A stretch of 64,000 nt of DNA from Raineyella sp044508675 (GTDB lineage Bacteria > Actinomycetota > Actinomycetes > Propionibacteriales > Propionibacteriaceae): the NCBI GenBank assembly GCA_044508675.1, contig JBIQHF010000004.1, forward strand, positions 124,001 through 188,000. Direction: 5' to 3'. A program made the translations under genes and the position numbers. Position 1 is the first letter of the stretch, and each line of letters starts with the position of its first letter. Of this stretch, positions 34,113 to 43,008 are shown piece after piece. The notes under the pieces are model-generated. The model did no database searches. It saw only the letters and a list, made by a program, of their open reading frames with translations, and was not told where the DNA came from.

Positions 34113-35417
34113 GTGCTCCAAGCATTCGCGAATGCCTTCCGGACACCGGATCTTCGTAACAAGATCCTGTTCTCACTGGGGATCATCGTCATCTTCCGGA
34201 TCGGCTCCGCCATCCCCATCCCGAACGTGAATGTCGCCCAGGTCGACGTCTGCTCCGCGCTGGCCTCCGGGGGCCAGGGTGGCTTCGCATCGATGCTGAA
34301 CATGTTCTCCGGCGGGGCGCTGCTCCGATTGGCGATCTTCGCCCTCGGTGTGATGCCGTACATCACCGCGTCGATCATCATCCAGTTGATGACCGTGGTG
34401 ATCCCGCACCTGGAGCGCCTCCGCAAGGAGGGCGGCGCCGGCCAGGAGAAGATCACCCAGTACACCCGCTACCTGACGATCCTGCTTGCCGTCATGCAGT
34501 CGACCGCGTACGTCACCCTGGCGGTGAACGACCAGCTGATCCCCGGCTGCGCCGGCCTGGTGCACCAGACGGACCTGTTCTCGATCACGGTGATGATCCT
34601 GACCATGACGGCCGGCACCAGTCTGGTCATGTGGCTCGGTGAGCTGATCACCGAGAAGGGCGTCGGCAACGGCATGTCCGTGCTGATCTTCACCTCGGTC
34701 GCGGCCCAGTTCCCGAACGGCCTGGCCTCGATCCGCCAGTCCCGCCCCGGCCAGGAGGGCTGGGTCGTGATGGGCCTGGTGATCCTCGTCGGCCTGGCGG
34801 TGATGGCCGCGGTGGTGTTCATCGAGCAGGGGCAGCGCCGGGTCCGGGTGCAGTACGCGAAGAAGATGGTCGGCGGCCGGCTGCGCGGCGGCACCTCGAC
34901 GTACATCCCGATCAAGGTCAACCAGGCGGGCGTGATCCCGGTCATCTTCGCCTCGTCGATGCTCTATCTGCCGGTGATGTTCTCGACCTTCAATCCGGAG
35001 GGCCAGGCGGCCCAGTGGGTGGCCAAGTACTTCGGCACCATGTCCCACCCGGTCTACGTCATCACGTACGGCATCCTGGTCATCCTGTTCGCCTACTTCT
35101 ACGTCTCGATCACCTTCAACACCGAGGAGATCGCGGACAACATGAAGAAGTACGGCGGATTCATCCCGGGTATCCGCGCAGGCAAACCGACCGAGCGGTA
35201 TCTTTCCTACGTCCTGAGCCGGCTCACCGCCCCCGGGTCGCTCTACTTGGCGCTGATCGCGCTGATCCCCTCGATCGCCTTCATCCTGTTCCAGGCGAAC
35301 CAGAACTTCCCGTTCGGTGGTACCTCGCTGCTGATCATCGTCGGCGTCGGCCTGGACACCATCAAGCAGATCGAATCCAAGCTCCAGCAACACAACTACG
35401 AAGGGTTCCTCCGATGA
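34113..35417 (+). CDS. secY: Preprotein translocase subunit SecY
   Basis: SecY is the channel of the Sec translocon. The 434-residue protein has ten predicted membrane segments, starting LQAFANAFRTPDLRNKILFS with the conserved FRIGSAIPIPNV, and cytoplasmic loops including QGQRRVRVQYAKKMVGGR and YGGFIPGIRAGKPTERYL. The start is GTG with AGAGAGG upstream. The stop overlaps the adk ATG (ATGA). Confidence 0.98.
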   Translation: MLQAFANAFRTPDLRNKILFSLGIIVIFRIGSAIPIPNVNVAQVDVCSALASGGQGGFASMLNMFSGGALLRLAIFALGVMPYITASIIIQLMTVVIPHLERLRKEGGAGQEKITQYTRYLTILLAVMQSTAYVTLAVNDQLIPGCAGLVHQTDLFSITVMILTMTAGTSLVMWLGELITEKGVGNGMSVLIFTSVAAQFPNGLASIRQSRPGQEGWVVMGLVILVGLAVMAAVVFIEQGQRRVRVQYAKKMVGGRLRGGTSTYIPIKVNQAGVIPVIFASSMLYLPVMFSTFNPEGQAAQWVAKYFGTMSHPVYVITYGILVILFAYFYVSITFNTEEIADNMKKYGGFIPGIRAGKPTERYLSYVLSRLTAPGSLYLALIALIPSIAFILFQANQNFPFGGTSLLIIVGVGLDTIKQIESKLQQHNYEGFLR

Positions 35418-35986
35418 GGCTTCTGATCATGGGTCCGCCCGGCGCGGGCAAGGGCACGCAGGCCAAGGGCATCGCTGCCCGCTACGGCATCCCGGCCATC
35501 TCCACCGGCGACATCTTCCGTACGAACGTGAAGAACGAGACGCCGCTGGGCCTGAAGGTCAAGGAGATCATGGCCTCCGGTGGCTACGTCGGCGACGACG
35601 TCACCAACGGCCTGGTCCGCAACCGGTTGGCCGAGGAGGACGCCCGCGCCGGCTTCCTGCTCGACGGCTACCCCCGGACCCCCGCCCAGGTGGAGGCCCT
35701 CGACGGCATGCTGACCGAGCTCGGCGAGCAGCTCGACGCCGTGGTCTCGCTCACCGCCGACACCGACGAGGTCGTCTCCCGGTTGCTCAAGCGCGCCGAG
35801 ATCGAGGGCCGCGCCGATGACAACGAGGAGACCATTCGCACCCGACTGAAGGTCTACGACGAGGAGACCGCGCCGCTGTTGCAGACCTACGCCGCCCGTG
35901 GGCTGCTGGTCGAGGTTGACGGCCTCGGCGAGATCGACGAGGTCGGCCAGCGGATCGCCGATGCCCTCGACGCGAAGCAGGCCTGA
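35414..35986 (+). CDS. adk: Adenylate kinase
   Basis: Adk equilibrates ATP, ADP and AMP. The 190-residue protein has the P-loop MGPPGAGKGTQAKGIAARYG, the AMP site STGDIFR and DGYPRTPAQV, and no zinc-finger LID, so it is the short-LID form usual in actinobacteria. The start overlaps the secY stop by 4 bp; map follows without a spacer. Confidence 0.98.
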   Translation: MRLLIMGPPGAGKGTQAKGIAARYGIPAISTGDIFRTNVKNETPLGLKVKEIMASGGYVGDDVTNGLVRNRLAEEDARAGFLLDGYPRTPAQVEALDGMLTELGEQLDAVVSLTADTDEVVSRLLKRAEIEGRADDNEETIRTRLKVYDEETAPLLQTYAARGLLVEVDGLGEIDEVGQRIADALDAKQA

Positions 35987-36835
35987 GTGTTCCGTTCCCG
36001 CGGAATCGAGATCAAGACCGACGACCAGCTGCGCCTGATGCGACGGGCGGGGCTGGTCGTCATCGAGTTGCTGGACGCCATCGAGGCGGAGGTCCGCCCC
36101 GGAGTGACGCTGCGCGAACTCGACCAGGTCGGCCGCGAGGTGCTGGCCCGCCACGGTGCCACCTCGAACTTCCTGGAGTACGGGGCCGACTCCCACGGGC
36201 TGGGCGGCTTCAAGGGCGTGGTCTGCCTGTCGCGCAACGACGTGATCGTGCACGGCATGCCGTCCGACGAGACGCTGGCCGAGGGGGACACACTGTCGAT
36301 CGATGGTGGAGCGATCCTCGATGGTTGGCACGGCGACGCCGCGCGTACGGTCCAGGTCGGCGCGCCCACCCCCGCCCACCAGGCGCTCAGTGAGGTGACC
36401 GAGGGTGCGCTCTGGGCAGGCATCGCCGCGGCACGGCTCAACGGCCGGATCGGCGACATCGGCGCTGCCGTCGAGTCGTACGTCCGCCGGGCCCCCGGGG
36501 GACCGTACGGGATCGTCCGGGAGTACGTGGGCCACGGCATCGGCACCCAGATGCACCAGTCGCCGGACGTGCCGAACTTCGGCCGGGCCGGCAAGGGCCC
36601 ACGGATCACCCGCGGGATGGCGCTGTGCCTGGAGCCGATGCTCACCCTCGGCGATCCGGAGAACACCGTGCTGGACGACGACTGGACGGTGGTGAGCCTG
36701 GACGGCAGCCCGGCGGCGCACTGGGAGCACATGATCACCTGCACCGCCACGGGTGTGTGGGTGATGACCGCCCGCGACGGCGGCGAGGAGATGCTGAACC
36801 GTCTTGGCGTGCCGTTCGGTCCCCTGGCCGACTGA
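35987..36835 (+). CDS. map: Methionine aminopeptidase, type I
   Basis: Map removes the initiator Met. The 282-residue protein has the five metal ligands of the pita-bread fold: Asp residues in SIDGGAILDGWHGDAARTV, His in EYVGHGIGTQMHQ, and Glu residues in LEPMLTLG and WEHMITC. There is no SH3-like N-terminal extension (type Ia). It starts at GTG directly after the adk TGA, suggesting translational coupling. In most actinobacteria infA would follow; here a 6-kb accessory block intervenes. Confidence 0.98.
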   Translation: MFRSRGIEIKTDDQLRLMRRAGLVVIELLDAIEAEVRPGVTLRELDQVGREVLARHGATSNFLEYGADSHGLGGFKGVVCLSRNDVIVHGMPSDETLAEGDTLSIDGGAILDGWHGDAARTVQVGAPTPAHQALSEVTEGALWAGIAAARLNGRIGDIGAAVESYVRRAPGGPYGIVREYVGHGIGTQMHQSPDVPNFGRAGKGPRITRGMALCLEPMLTLGDPENTVLDDDWTVVSLDGSPAAHWEHMITCTATGVWVMTARDGGEEMLNRLGVPFGPLAD

Positions 36836-36956
36836 CCCCCAGGGGTCCCACCGGCGGCCGCCTGCCCGGAAATGGGGCTGGTCCTGCGCTTGCGCCCGCT
36901 GGCACACTGGCCCAAACGGGTCCGATGGATGGATCCGCTGGGTACGGGAGGCTGCC

Positions 36957-37730
36957 ATGGCCGACGAGGATTTCTTCATTCCGCAGCCGCGCGGTGCCGG
37001 CGCCGATCACCTGTGGGCGGACGTGCCGGGGACCACGCCGCTGGAGATCATGGAGCTGATCGACACGCTGCGCGACTACATCGGCGCCCACACCGTCGCC
37101 CCCTACCAGGTCGACCGTGAGGACCCCCTGGCCAGGGAAGCGTGTTGGGCGCTGGTCAGCAGCATTGCGGGCAAGCCGGTCCGACACCCTGCCGAGGTCA
37201 CCGCCCAGTGGTACGTGGCGCAGCGGGAAGCGGAGTGCGGCGCCTCGGTCCGCCGACTGGGCAAGCGCCTGGAGCCCAGTGTGGTCTGGCTCGATCCCAC
37301 CGACGTGGATGCCCTTCCGATCCTGTCCCGATTCGCGGCGTGGATGGTGCAGGCAGGCGGTGAGCGGGCGCGCTTCGGTCCGCTGCGGGCTGCCGAGATC
37401 TACCGTGACCTGGTCCCGGTGCTGTCCGGACACGGGGTGAGCCGCACCCGGCCGATCGAGGTGTGGCGGGAGACCCTCGGCGGCCTGGACGCGCTGCACC
37501 GCTGGTCGGGCGGGGTCCACGGGCCGTACGCCCATGTCGCCACCCGCGCCCAGATGGCGTACGCCAGGCTCGGCGCCGAGGTCGGTCGGCGTGCCGACGC
37601 GGTGGAGTGCCTGCTCCGGCTGCGCGACAGCCTGCTGCAGGCCGCCGACAGCCGCGCGCTCACCCAGGACGAGGAGATGCTGCTGGTCGACATCGACCTG
37701 GAGCTGGCCTTCCTCGACGGGACCCCCTGA
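36957..37730 (+). CDS. Unrecognised protein, predicted soluble and helical
   Basis: I do not recognise this 257-residue protein. It starts MADEDFFIPQPRGAGADHLW with GGGAGG upstream of ATG. It has no signal peptide, membrane segment or known catalytic motif. Repeated amphipathic segments such as MELIDTLRDYIGAH, RAAEIYRDLVPVL and AVECLLRLRDSLLQAAD suggest an all-helical, possibly TPR-like fold. Codon use matches its neighbours, so it is a genuine gene. It stands alone, 121 bp after map and 128 bp before an ABC transporter operon. Confidence 0.75.
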   Translation: MADEDFFIPQPRGAGADHLWADVPGTTPLEIMELIDTLRDYIGAHTVAPYQVDREDPLAREACWALVSSIAGKPVRHPAEVTAQWYVAQREAECGASVRRLGKRLEPSVVWLDPTDVDALPILSRFAAWMVQAGGERARFGPLRAAEIYRDLVPVLSGHGVSRTRPIEVWRETLGGLDALHRWSGGVHGPYAHVATRAQMAYARLGAEVGRRADAVECLLRLRDSLLQAADSRALTQDEEMLLVDIDLELAFLDGTP

Positions 37731-37858
37731 TCCTCGGACCAGGATCTGGCGACGCGTCCCGTTCCCCACGCGGACCCGCGACGGTCCGGGGGGCGTCGTC
37801 CCGTACGCTCGTGCCAGGAACCTGCGCAACGAAGCGGTACGAGAGAACGGGGAGCCCG

Positions 37859-38842
37859 ATGAAATCAGTGCGTCTCGGCGTGGTCGGCTTGGTCGCCGCC
37901 ATGGCGATGGTGTTGGCCGGCTGCGGTGGCGCCGGCGGCGGGTCGCAGGACCCGGCGTCGACGACCTACCAGATCGGCATCACCCAGATCGTCTCGCACC
38001 CCTCGCTGGACGCCTCGCGCGAGGGGTTCAAGCAGGCTCTGGCCGAGGCCGGCCTCGAGGTCGACTACGACGAGCAGAACGCCCAGGGCGACCAGGCGAC
38101 CGCGACCTCGATCGCGACGAAGTTCGCCTCGGACAACAAGGACCTGGTTCTGGCCATCGCCACCCCGACCGCGCAGGCCGCGGCCCAGGCGATCACCGAC
38201 ACCCCGATCCTGTTCACCGCGGTGACCGACCCGGTCTCGGCCGAACTGGTCGACTCGAACGAGGCCCCCGGCGGCAACGTCACCGGCACCACCGACCTCA
38301 ATCCGGTGGAGCAGCAGATCGGGCTGGTCAAGCAGCTCAAGCCGGACGCCACCACCCTCGGCATCATCTACAGCTCCGGCGAGGTGAACTCGCAGGTGCA
38401 GGTCGAGCTGGCGCGCGAGGCCGCCGCCAAGGAGGGACTGACGGTCAAGGAGGCCGCGGTCTCCAACTCCTCCGAGGTCCAGCAGGGTGCGCAGTCCCTG
38501 GCGGACGTCGACGTGATCTACGTGCCGACCGACAACATCGTCGTCTCGGCCCTGGAGTCGGTGATCGCGCTGGGCGAGGCCGAGCAGATCCCGGTGATCG
38601 CCGGTGAGGGCGACTCGGTGCAGCGCGGCGCGATCGCCACGTACGGCATCGACTACACCAAGCTCGGGTATCAGACCGGCCAGATGGCCGTGCGGATCCT
38701 GACCGAGGACGCCGACCCGGCCACCATGCCGGTCGAGTCGCAGAGCGACGTCCAGCTGATCCTGAACGAGGGGGCCGCCTCCCGCATGGGCGTGACCCTG
38801 TCGCCCGAGCTGCTGGGCCAGGCCGCCGAAACGATCCAGTGA
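37859..38842 (+). CDS. ABC transporter substrate-binding lipoprotein (TrpX/PF04392 type)
   Basis: The 327-residue protein has a lipoprotein signal peptide ending VLAGCGG, with Cys about residue 21. Then follows the type I periplasmic-binding fold of the ABC_sub_bind family: YQIGITQIVSHPSLDASREG, FTAVTDPVSAELVDSN, VTGTTDLNPVEQQIGLVKQL and IYVPTDNIVVSALESV. Characterised relatives in streptococci (TrpX) take up tryptophan or other aromatic amino acids, but many members are uncharacterised, so the substrate is open. It heads a three-gene operon with a permease and an ATPase. Confidence 0.88.
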   Translation: MKSVRLGVVGLVAAMAMVLAGCGGAGGGSQDPASTTYQIGITQIVSHPSLDASREGFKQALAEAGLEVDYDEQNAQGDQATATSIATKFASDNKDLVLAIATPTAQAAAQAITDTPILFTAVTDPVSAELVDSNEAPGGNVTGTTDLNPVEQQIGLVKQLKPDATTLGIIYSSGEVNSQVQVELAREAAAKEGLTVKEAAVSNSSEVQQGAQSLADVDVIYVPTDNIVVSALESVIALGEAEQIPVIAGEGDSVQRGAIATYGIDYTKLGYQTGQMAVRILTEDADPATMPVESQSDVQLILNEGAASRMGVTLSPELLGQAAETIQ

Positions 38843-38953
38843 CACCGTCGGCGGGGGCACCGGATGCCGGTGTCCCCGCCGGCCGTCGTCGACAGACGAG
38901 CCCGCACCACCGCCGGGCTCGCAGCACGTTGCAGCACAGATGAGAGGGAGCGC

Positions 38954-39895
38954 ATGATCGTCGCACTCGACTTGGGGCTGGTCTTCGCCGTGATGGCCCT
39001 GGGGGTCTACATCTCGTTCCGGATCCTCGACTTCGCCGACCTGACCGTCGACGGGTCGTTCACCACCGGGGCGGCCACCACCGCGGCGCTCATCGTCGCC
39101 GGGGTCGACCCCTGGCTGGCCACCCTCGCCTCGGTCGGGGTCGGGCTGGTCGCCGGCTCGATCACCGGCCTGTTGCACGCCAAGGGCGGGATCAACCCGC
39201 TGCTGGCCGGCATCCTGACCCAGATCGCGCTGTACTCGATCAACCTGCGGATCATGGGGCGGGCCAACGTCCCGCTGCTGCGGGCCGACACGATCCTGTC
39301 GCCGATGCGCGATGCCGAACTGCTCGGCACCCCGGTGTCGGTGCTGGTCTTCCTGGGCTTCGCGATCGTCCTGACCGCCCTGCTGGTGTGGCTGTTGTCC
39401 ACCGACCTCGGCCTGTCGATGCAGGCCACCGGCGACAACGAGGCGATGATCCGCTCGCTCGGGGTCAACACCGACGCGATGAAGATCTTCGGCCTGGCCC
39501 TGTCGAACGGCCTGGTCGCGCTGTGCGGGGCGCTGATCGCCCAGTACCAGGGCTTTGCCGACATCGGGATGGGCATCGGCCTGATCGTGGCCGGCCTGGC
39601 CTCGGTCATCATCGGCCAGGCGATCTTCGGGCAGCGTACGGTCCTGGTCGCGGCAGGCGCCGTCGTGGTCGGCTCGGTGATCTACCGGCTGGTGATCCAG
39701 CTGGCGCTGACCGTCGGCTTCAACCCGAACGACATGAAGCTGATCTCGGCCGTCCTGGTGGTGATCGCGCTGTTGCTGCCGCAGTGGGACGTGGTCCGCC
39801 GGGTCAAGGCCCGGCGCCAGGAACGCCTGGACAAGCTGACCGTGCCGTACGAGGAACCCGAGGTGGCCACCACCGGTGAGGAGGCGCAGCGATGA
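38954..39895 (+). CDS. ABC transporter permease (branched-chain/BMP type)
   Basis: The 313-residue membrane protein has about nine hydrophobic segments and belongs to the BPD_transp_2 family: GVYISFRILDFADLTVDGSF at the N-terminus, MQATGDNEAMIRSLGVNTDAM as the cytoplasmic coupling loop that contacts the ATPase, and GLIVAGLASVIIGQAIFGQR. The start ATG has GAGGGAG upstream. It overlaps the ATPase gene by 4 bp and works with the lipoprotein upstream. Confidence 0.88.
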   Translation: MIVALDLGLVFAVMALGVYISFRILDFADLTVDGSFTTGAATTAALIVAGVDPWLATLASVGVGLVAGSITGLLHAKGGINPLLAGILTQIALYSINLRIMGRANVPLLRADTILSPMRDAELLGTPVSVLVFLGFAIVLTALLVWLLSTDLGLSMQATGDNEAMIRSLGVNTDAMKIFGLALSNGLVALCGALIAQYQGFADIGMGIGLIVAGLASVIIGQAIFGQRTVLVAAGAVVVGSVIYRLVIQLALTVGFNPNDMKLISAVLVVIALLLPQWDVVRRVKARRQERLDKLTVPYEEPEVATTGEEAQR

Positions 39896-40701
39896 CCCAG
39901 CCGAAGCTCGAGCTGTCGAACATCACCAAGATCTTCTATCCGCACACCGTCAACGAGCGGATCGCGCTGAAGTCGTTCTCCCTGACACTGCACGAGGGCG
40001 ACTTCGTTACCATCATCGGTTCCAACGGTGCCGGGAAGTCGACCCTGCTGAACGTGATCTCCGGCGTGTACCGCCCCGAGGCCGGGACCATGCGATTGGA
40101 CGACCGGGACGTCACCCGGCTCACCGACTACCAGCGGGCCCGCTACATCAGCCGGGTCTTCCAGGACCCGATGGCCGGCACCGCTCCGCACATGACGATC
40201 GAGCAGAACCTGGCGATGGCGCTGGCCCGCGGCCTGCGCCGCGGCCTGCGCCGAGGAGTCTCTCGGGCCAAGCGGGAGCGCTTCCGTGAGGAGCTGTCCG
40301 CCCTGGAGCTGGGGCTGGAGGACCGGCTCGGCGTACGGGTCGGGATGCTGTCCGGCGGGCAGCGCCAGGCGCTGTCGCTGCTGATGGCGACCTTCAGCAA
40401 GCCGGAGATCCTGCTGCTCGACGAGCACACCGCCGCCCTCGACCCGCAGCGGGCCGCCCTGGTCACGCGGTTGACCGCCGAGGAGGTCAGCCGGCATGGG
40501 CTGACCGCGTTGATGGTCACCCACAACATGGAGCAGGCCCTCCAGCTGGGCAACCGGCTGATCATGATGCACGAGGGCGAGATCATCTTCGAGATCGACG
40601 CGGAGGCGAAGGCCGCCGCGACGGTGCCCGACCTGCTCGCCGAGTTCGGCAAGGTCCGCGGCGCGGCCGAGGCGCTCAGCGACCGTACGCTGCTGGGCTG
40701 A
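39892..40701 (+). CDS. ABC transporter ATP-binding protein
   Basis: The 269-residue ATPase has Walker A GSNGAGKSTLLNV, a Q-loop near VFQDPMAG, the signature LSGGQRQALSLLMA, Walker B ILLLDEHTAALDP, with His after the catalytic Glu as in this subfamily, and the H-loop VTHNM. A 12-bp direct repeat gives RGLRRGLRRG near residue 115. Its 3' end overlaps the convergent yaaA gene by 26 bp. It energises the importer encoded just upstream. Confidence 0.9.
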   Translation: MTQPKLELSNITKIFYPHTVNERIALKSFSLTLHEGDFVTIIGSNGAGKSTLLNVISGVYRPEAGTMRLDDRDVTRLTDYQRARYISRVFQDPMAGTAPHMTIEQNLAMALARGLRRGLRRGVSRAKRERFREELSALELGLEDRLGVRVGMLSGGQRQALSLLMATFSKPEILLLDEHTAALDPQRAALVTRLTAEEVSRHGLTALMVTHNMEQALQLGNRLIMMHEGEIIFEIDAEAKAAATVPDLLAEFGKVRGAAEALSDRTLLG

Positions 40702-41434
40702 CCGTCAGCTGCCAGGGCCGGCCCGTGCGGGCGGGCCCGGTGAGCCCGACGTCGAACGCCGCCGACAGGTCCTTGGCCAACGCCGCCGGGGTCCGGGCGG
40801 AGGAGCCGTGCTCGCACAGCTGGCGGGCGACCAGTCCCCGGGTGTGCTTGGCCCCGTGGCTCGCCCCCGGCACCGTGACCTGCACCCAGTGGCGGGCCGC
40901 CTGGCCGGTCGGCCGCCAGGCCGGGACGTACGTGCCGGAGCGGCAGTCCACCACCAGGCCGTTGCCGGCGGCCGTGGTCAGCGCCGGGTCCAGGTGCGGC
41001 CGCCACCAGGGGCCGAGTCGACCGACGCCGGGCAGGTCGACGTCCATCGCCAGCCGGTAGGCGCCGACCCGGTCGGTCATCCGCAGCGCGCCGTACGCCG
41101 CAGAGACCACGACCAGCCAACTGTTCGCCCGTCGCCGGGCCGCGCCGGTCAGGGTCGCCACGTCGAGGGCGTCGTACAGCACACCGGTGTACAGGCTGCC
41201 GACCGGGGTGGCGGGGGAGCGGAGCACCACCGGATTTCGTGCCACCTCGTCGGCCAGCGAGGGCGGGACCCCGAGCACCCGGTGCGCCTCCGGTCGGGTC
41301 GAGACCTCGGCCAGCGCGGCCAGGACTGCACGCCGGGGGTGCGCCAGGGCGGGGAACGACAGGGAGTCCAGGTCGGTGGCGCGACCCCGGGGATGGGGCG
41401 ACTTGGTCTCGGAGGGTGGCAACAGGATCAGCAC
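40676..41434 (-). CDS. yaaA: Peroxide stress protein YaaA
   Basis: YaaA (DUF328) protects DNA by lowering free iron during peroxide stress in E. coli. The 252-residue protein shows LLPPSETKSPHPRG at the N-terminus, a central SAAYGALRMTDRVGAYRLAM and the C-terminal HTRGLVARQLCEHG. The start is GTG at 41434. Its stop lies inside the end of the convergent ABC ATPase gene, so the two transcripts overlap by at least 26 nt. It is divergent from the DUF1707 gene across 62 bp. Confidence 0.88.
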   Translation of the reverse strand: MLILLPPSETKSPHPRGRATDLDSLSFPALAHPRRAVLAALAEVSTRPEAHRVLGVPPSLADEVARNPVVLRSPATPVGSLYTGVLYDALDVATLTGAARRRANSWLVVVSAAYGALRMTDRVGAYRLAMDVDLPGVGRLGPWWRPHLDPALTTAAGNGLVVDCRSGTYVPAWRPTGQAARHWVQVTVPGASHGAKHTRGLVARQLCEHGSSARTPAALAKDLSAAFDVGLTGPARTGRPWQLTVSPAAYGR

Positions 41435-41484
41435 CGACCCAGCATGCCAGCGTCGGCGACGCCGGTCCGGTCCTGCCCGGCCAG

Positions 41485-41490
41485 TACGCT
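41485..41490 (+). promoter_or_regulatory. -10 box for leaderless DUF1707 gene
   Basis: TACGCT is followed by GGGGGT (6 nt) and ATG at 41497, the same arrangement and spacer sequence as before the cation-efflux gene at 11889. Confidence 0.5.
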
Positions 41491-41496
41491 GGGGGT

Positions 41497-41868
41497 ATGA
41501 GCAACCTCCCCGTCCCGTCCCGCTACCGGTCGACGCCCGACAAGCCGGTCAGCGACCAGGAGCGCGAGGACCTGACCGCCCGGATCAACGAGGCGTACAC
41601 CGACGGCAAGCTCGACGACGAGCAGTACCACGCCCAGCTGGACCGGGTGTTCGCGGCCCGTACGCTCGGCGAGCTGGTCCCGGTGGTGGAAGCGGTGGGT
41701 GCCGTGCCGACGTACAAGGAACCGGACATCGTTGCCCAGACCGGCACGAACGCCCCCGGTGAACTCGCCGAGATCCGCCAGCCCGGTGGCCGGGCTGCAC
41801 TGACGGTCCTTGCCGTGGCCGGCGGGGCGATCCTCGTCCTTCTGGTCCTCTTGTTGCTGCTCTTCTGA
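41497..41868 (+). CDS. DUF1707 (SHOCT-like) membrane protein
   Basis: The 123-residue protein has the DUF1707 domain at its N-terminus (PVSDQEREDLTARINEAYTD, GKLDDEQYHAQLDRVFAART). It ends in a single transmembrane helix, LTVLAVAGGAILVLLVLLLL, with almost no residues after it, so it is a tail-anchored cytoplasmic domain. DUF1707 proteins are common in actinobacteria and are thought to aid assembly or anchoring, but no molecular role is established. The transcript is predicted to be leaderless. Confidence 0.88.
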   Translation: MSNLPVPSRYRSTPDKPVSDQEREDLTARINEAYTDGKLDDEQYHAQLDRVFAARTLGELVPVVEAVGAVPTYKEPDIVAQTGTNAPGELAEIRQPGGRAALTVLAVAGGAILVLLVLLLLLF

Positions 41869-41924
41869 GCATCGGGTGTGACCAACGTCACCGGGGGGAG
41901 TTTTCAGGGTTTCCACAGGGCCCA

Positions 41925-41930
41925 TAGACT
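41925..41930 (+). promoter_or_regulatory. -10 box for leaderless ferritin-like gene
   Basis: TAGACT is followed by CGGGCT (6 nt) and the GTG start at 41937. TTTTCA 18 nt upstream of the box may be the -35. Confidence 0.5.
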
Positions 41931-41936
41931 CGGGCT

Positions 41937-42866
41937 GTGCCGAAGAACGCTGTCACCCCGCAGAAGATCCATGACCACGTGGAGCGGCTGGGCGAGCTCT
42001 ACCCGCCGATCCCCCTGTCGAGCGTGGACCGCACGGTCCGCAACCCGGAGTTGCTGCGATCCCGGTACGGTCACGTGCTCAACTACCTCGCTCGGGTCGA
42101 GCTGGAGGTGGACCGCAATGTGCTGGAGATCCTCGCGGTGATCCCGGGTGTGGGCGACAACGACCGCTTCTTCTACGAGGACGTCTGGCAGCCCCAGGAG
42201 ATCCAGCACGGGCTGATCCTCGACCAGCTGTGCATGGACATCGGCATGCCCCCCTCGACCCCGCGGCTGAAGATCGGCTTCGCGCACTACCTGCTGGGCG
42301 CGATGGCGCACTGGGCGCCGATGCAGGACGTGTCGCGGATGATGTTCTACCTCAGCGGTGCCTCCACCGAGCGCCAGGCCGTCCTGGCCTACAACAGTTT
42401 CACCGAGGCGTTGAACGAGCTGGGCGAGACCGGCCTCGCCGAGTCGGTCATCCATCCGATCAAGCGGCAGGAGCCCGGGCACTTCGCGTACTACCGGATG
42501 TCCGCCGAGTTGATGGCTTCCACGATGCGCCCCTGGCAGATGTGGATGGTCCAGCAGCTCCGCGGCTACTCCTACAACCTGGTCGGCACCAATGGCGAGG
42601 ACCGGTACAAGCGCGACATCGGCGGGCTGATGGTCACCTTCGACCTGGACCGGGACATCGACGCGTACGCCCGTGAGGTCGGTCGGCTGGAGGCGCGACT
42701 GGTGTGGGCCAACCGCAACGGCATGGAGTTCCCGCCGTACATCCGGGACCGGATGCACGAGGCGGTGGAGCTCTACCGCGAGCAGGGGCTGTACTCGGTG
42801 GCGGCCCGGTTCGACCTGGACGGCCGACCGGTGGTTCGCACCGGTGCCGGGCTCGCCACGGCTTGA
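41937..42866 (+). CDS. Ferritin-like di-iron protein (acyl-ACP desaturase-like)
   Basis: The 309-residue helical protein has the spacing of di-iron four-helix bundles: Glu in ARVELEVDRN, ExxH in QPQEIQHG, Glu in GASTERQAV and ExxH in KRQEPGHFAYYR. This is the E, ExxH, E, ExxH pattern of the ferritin-like/acyl-ACP desaturase superfamily. Relatives in actinobacterial databases are sometimes labelled GTP-binding protein LepA, but there is no P-loop and that name does not fit. The reaction is unknown; oxidation of a lipid or iron/oxygen chemistry is plausible. The start is GTG at 41937. Confidence 0.75.
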   Translation: MPKNAVTPQKIHDHVERLGELYPPIPLSSVDRTVRNPELLRSRYGHVLNYLARVELEVDRNVLEILAVIPGVGDNDRFFYEDVWQPQEIQHGLILDQLCMDIGMPPSTPRLKIGFAHYLLGAMAHWAPMQDVSRMMFYLSGASTERQAVLAYNSFTEALNELGETGLAESVIHPIKRQEPGHFAYYRMSAELMASTMRPWQMWMVQQLRGYSYNLVGTNGEDRYKRDIGGLMVTFDLDRDIDAYAREVGRLEARLVWANRNGMEFPPYIRDRMHEAVELYREQGLYSVAARFDLDGRPVVRTGAGLATA

Positions 42867-42904
42867 TCGGACACCGCCTGAAGAGCATCGGCAGCTGCCG
42901 CAAT

Positions 42905-42933
42905 TTGGTGATCCTTGCTGGACCGAGTAGAGT
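42905..42933 (+). promoter_or_regulatory. Promoter of infA-rpmJ
   Basis: TTGGTG (42905-42910), a 17-nt spacer and TAGAGT (42928-42933) form a good vegetative promoter 75 bp before infA. A 12-bp palindrome CGGCAGCTGCCG (42889-42900) sits just upstream and may end the preceding transcript. Confidence 0.7.
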
Positions 42934-43008
42934 ACCTCCTTGGTCACCTGTGTCGGTGTACCAACGCCCCTACCGTCTGGTGGGGCGGAGTCGACGATAA
43001 CGAGGATC

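Noticed and set aside
41435..41446. -10 box CATGCT for yaaA
   Set aside because: Spacing to the GTG start matches the leaderless pattern (6 nt) but the first base departs from TAnnnT, so it is left out of the list.
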